Of a DNA stretch of 7,029 nucleotides, positions 6,301 to 7,029 are shown piece by piece. Origin of the DNA: an uncultured Chitinophaga sp. (GTDB lineage Bacteria; Bacteroidota; Bacteroidia; Chitinophagales; Chitinophagaceae). The stretch covers positions 1-7,029 of the forward strand of contig NZ_CALNBI010000243.1 of the NCBI RefSeq assembly GCF_937874145.1, in the 5' to 3' direction. The translations under genes were made by a program, and so were the position numbers. Within the stretch, counting starts at the first letter, position 1, and every line of letters starts with the position of its first letter. The notes under the pieces were generated by a model. That model worked only from the letters and a program-made list of their open reading frames with translations. It did not search any database and was not told the origin of the DNA.

Positions 6301-6882
6301 GAGGTTGATCTGGATCTCGCGTTCCAGGGCGCCCACGATGTCTACACGGGTGATTTCGGTCAGGCTTTCAATCCGGTCCTGCATTTCGTCCGCATACTTT
6401 TTCAGGGTTTGCAGATCGAAGTCGCCGGACATGTTCACGTTCATGATAGGCACCTCGGAGATCTCCATTTTGGTGATCATGGGATCTTCGGTAAGGTTGT
6501 TCGGCAGGTCCTTTTTGGCCGCATCCACCTTTTCCCTCACCTGGATACCCGCTTCGAGCAGGTCTTCCTCCGGTTTGAATTCGATGATGATGGCGGAGAA
6601 GTCCTGGATGGAGGTGCTCGTGATTTTGCGCACGCCCGAGATGGATTTCAGTTTCTTCTCGATGGGCTTGGTCACGAGGGTTTCCATATCCTCCGGCGAT
6701 GTGCCGACGTTGATCGTGGAAATATAATATTGCGGGAAAACTACCTCGGGAAACTGCTCCTTCGGAAGATTCTGATAAGTGATGATGCCGGCAATGGCGA
6801 TGATCAGGGTGACCACATAAATGCTCACCTTATTGTCGATCGCCCAACTGGTCGGCCGGAATTCTTTTTCTAAGTCCTTCAT
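3337..6882 (-). CDS. RND efflux transporter permease (AcrB/HAE1-like), inner membrane
   Basis: This complete 1181-residue RND permease is the proton-driven inner-membrane part of a tripartite exporter. TM1 is at about 19-37. The first large periplasmic porter/docking region follows to about 340, then TM2-TM6 (342-492), TM7 (586-604), the second periplasmic region (about 605-930) and TM8-TM12 (933-1107). The proton relay is visible: Asp406-Asp407 in LGIVVDDAIVVIENV (TM4), Arg1002 in ARNGIVLVEF where AcrB has Lys940, plus Arg1032 and Thr1039 in TM11, which align with AcrB Arg971 and Thr978. It is about 130 residues longer than AcrB. The extra length comes from a TM6-TM7 loop with two more hydrophobic stretches (514-530, 536-553), a longer TM11-TM12 loop with FGGDNVAFWGPLAW, and a C-terminal tail with six His (1147-1174). 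The adaptor ends 25 bases upstream, so the two are co-transcribed. The leader is A/T-rich without a clear Shine-Dalgarno. The substrate cannot be read from sequence; no Met-rich site typical of heavy-metal pumps was seen. Confidence 0.95.
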   Translation of the reverse strand: MKDLEKEFRPTSWAIDNKVSIYVVTLIIAIAGIITYQNLPKEQFPEVVFPQYYISTINVGTSPEDMETLVTKPIEKKLKSISGVRKITSTSIQDFSAIIIEFKPEEDLLEAGIQVREKVDAAKKDLPNNLTEDPMITKMEISEVPIMNVNMSGDFDLQTLKKYADEMQDRIESLTEITRVDIVGALEREIQINLDKYKMDAAKISFEDVMMAVANENRTISGGLVRIDGMKRSLAVKGEYKDPNLIRDIVVRGASGAVVYLRDIAEVVDSHKEQESYARLNGKSVVTLNVIKRSGENLINASDKILALVEDAKANLLPKGLEVTITADQSDATRITLHDLINTIIIGFILVTVVLMFFMGAVNALFVAASVPISMFIAFLFMPALGFTLNMMVLFSFLLALGIVVDDAIVVIENVHRIFYERKDLGIVKAAKIAAGEVFLPVFSGTMTVLAPFFPLLFWPGIIGKFMYFLPMTLIVTLLASLFVAYIINPVFAVDFMDRHEGEDHPKPTWNRKFTILTIVFGVAALIGYGGSMGAGNLVVFIWLLITIERFWLGGVARKFQSNIWPRVQNRYRRILEWFLVGWRPVWALVGTFGLLVFSIVITGIRSPKVVFFPTADPNFIYAYLELPNGTDQVTTDSITNIIEQRITKVVGKNNPLVKSIISNVAIGATDPSQMDQGNYPHKGKVTVAFVEFSKRNGQSTLEYLDKVRQAVKGIPGADITVEQEQGGPPTGKPINIEISGDEFDQLAMTSERLKRYLDSLQIGGVEELKSDFQSNKPEIVVNIDRERANREGISTGQIGTALRIALAGVEASKFRDPDDEYDITVRLKEDQRNNINTLMNLNLTYRDMNMGGQIRQVPLSAVADIRYSNTYAGIKHKDEKRVVTLYSNVLTGYNANEVVAEITSAVSDFNPPDGITVKMTGEQEDQAETMNFLLLAMVGAVGLIFLIMVTQFNSVGRALVIFLEILFSIIGVFLGFAIFGMDISIVMTGVGIMALAGIVARNGIVLVEFTDLLVQQNVPYNEAVVEGGRTRMTPVILTAIAAILGLVPLAVGLNIDFWKLFDEFNPHLFFGGDNVAFWGPLAWTMVFGLIFATFLTLILVPVMYAMNKRCIDVLDLYNLPRGLKYVPFLVLILKLFMKKDTVRKLHDPNYISPRPYHFFNHPEDAQHDEHARHPDKVSMN

Positions 6883-6907
6883 CGGTTAATTTTTTAAAGT
6901 TGGCCGG

Positions 6908-7029
6908 TTACAGCTTGATAAAGTCGTTGTCGTTCAGGCCCTGGAAGCCGGTGGTGATGATCCTTTCGCCAGGATTGAGGCCGGATTTGATTTCGGCTTT
7001 ATCGTTATAGGTACGGCCCATTTCGATGT
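6908..7029 (-). CDS. RND efflux periplasmic adaptor (membrane fusion protein), C-terminal end only
   Basis: Only the last 39 codons and the TAA stop (6910-6908) are in the window; the gene continues past the right edge. The visible end contains IEMGRTYNDKAEIKSGLNPG, then ERIITTGFQGLNDNDFIKL. This is the usual C-terminal pattern of HlyD/AcrA-family adaptors: a strand ending in G, a short turn, a 'veI.sGL.pGe.ii..G...L.d...v' segment and the stop. These residues form the membrane-proximal domain that contacts the RND permease and the inner membrane. The gene is followed after 25 bases by the RND permease in the same direction, the standard adaptor-pump order. N-terminal lipobox or signal features, the promoter and any TolC-like gene lie outside the window. 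Confidence 0.88.
   Translation of the reverse strand, partial: IEMGRTYNDKAEIKSGLNPGERIITTGFQGLNDNDFIKL

Noticed and set aside
4252..6873. 873-codon open frame on the plus strand opposite the RND gene
   Set aside because: It is the mirror of a GC-biased real gene: few stops arise in this antisense frame when third positions are G/C. Its translation is rich in His, Asp, Val and Gln with no recognisable domain, while the minus-strand frame is a full RND pump.

Overview
The window looks like chromosomal DNA of a Bacteroidota bacterium, most likely from the Chitinophaga group. The reasons are a TAnnTTTG-type promoter box, start codons without clear Shine-Dalgarno sequences, a SGNH hydrolase of the GxDLY type, an RND pump with a Bacteroidota-style layout, and moderately high GC in the genes beside an AT-rich spacer. 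The genus is inferred from general resemblance, not from a search. All five genes supported here lie on the minus strand, so they are read from right to left.

In the direction of transcription: (1) 7029-6908, the last 39 codons of a periplasmic adaptor (membrane fusion protein). (2) 6882-3337, a complete 1181-residue RND efflux permease that begins 25 bases after the adaptor stop. These two form a drug/metabolite efflux operon whose promoter lies outside the window. (3) Two hairpins follow the pump, the second a strong intrinsic terminator (3286-3255). (4) 3241-2141, an exported SGNH/GDSL-like esterase, starting only 13 bases after the terminator T-tract. (5) 2098-1313, an AIM24/TIGR00266 family protein with a plausible promoter box in the 42-base gap before it. 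(6) 1312-597, a 716-base AT-rich spacer with several inverted repeats, a good promoter (near 837-806) and what would be a 200-base leader. (7) 596-1, the start of a glycine/arginine/tyrosine-rich low-complexity protein that runs off the left edge.

Nothing here is clearly a new defence, mobile or biosynthetic system. The efflux pair works together across the inner membrane, presumably with an outer-membrane TolC-like channel encoded outside the window. The esterase, AIM24 protein and glycine-rich protein show no functional link to it. The points most worth a second look are the Gly-Arg-Tyr repeat protein with its long leader, the pump's extra membrane segments, its Lys-to-Arg change in the proton relay and His-rich tail, and the terminator squeezed against the esterase start codon.
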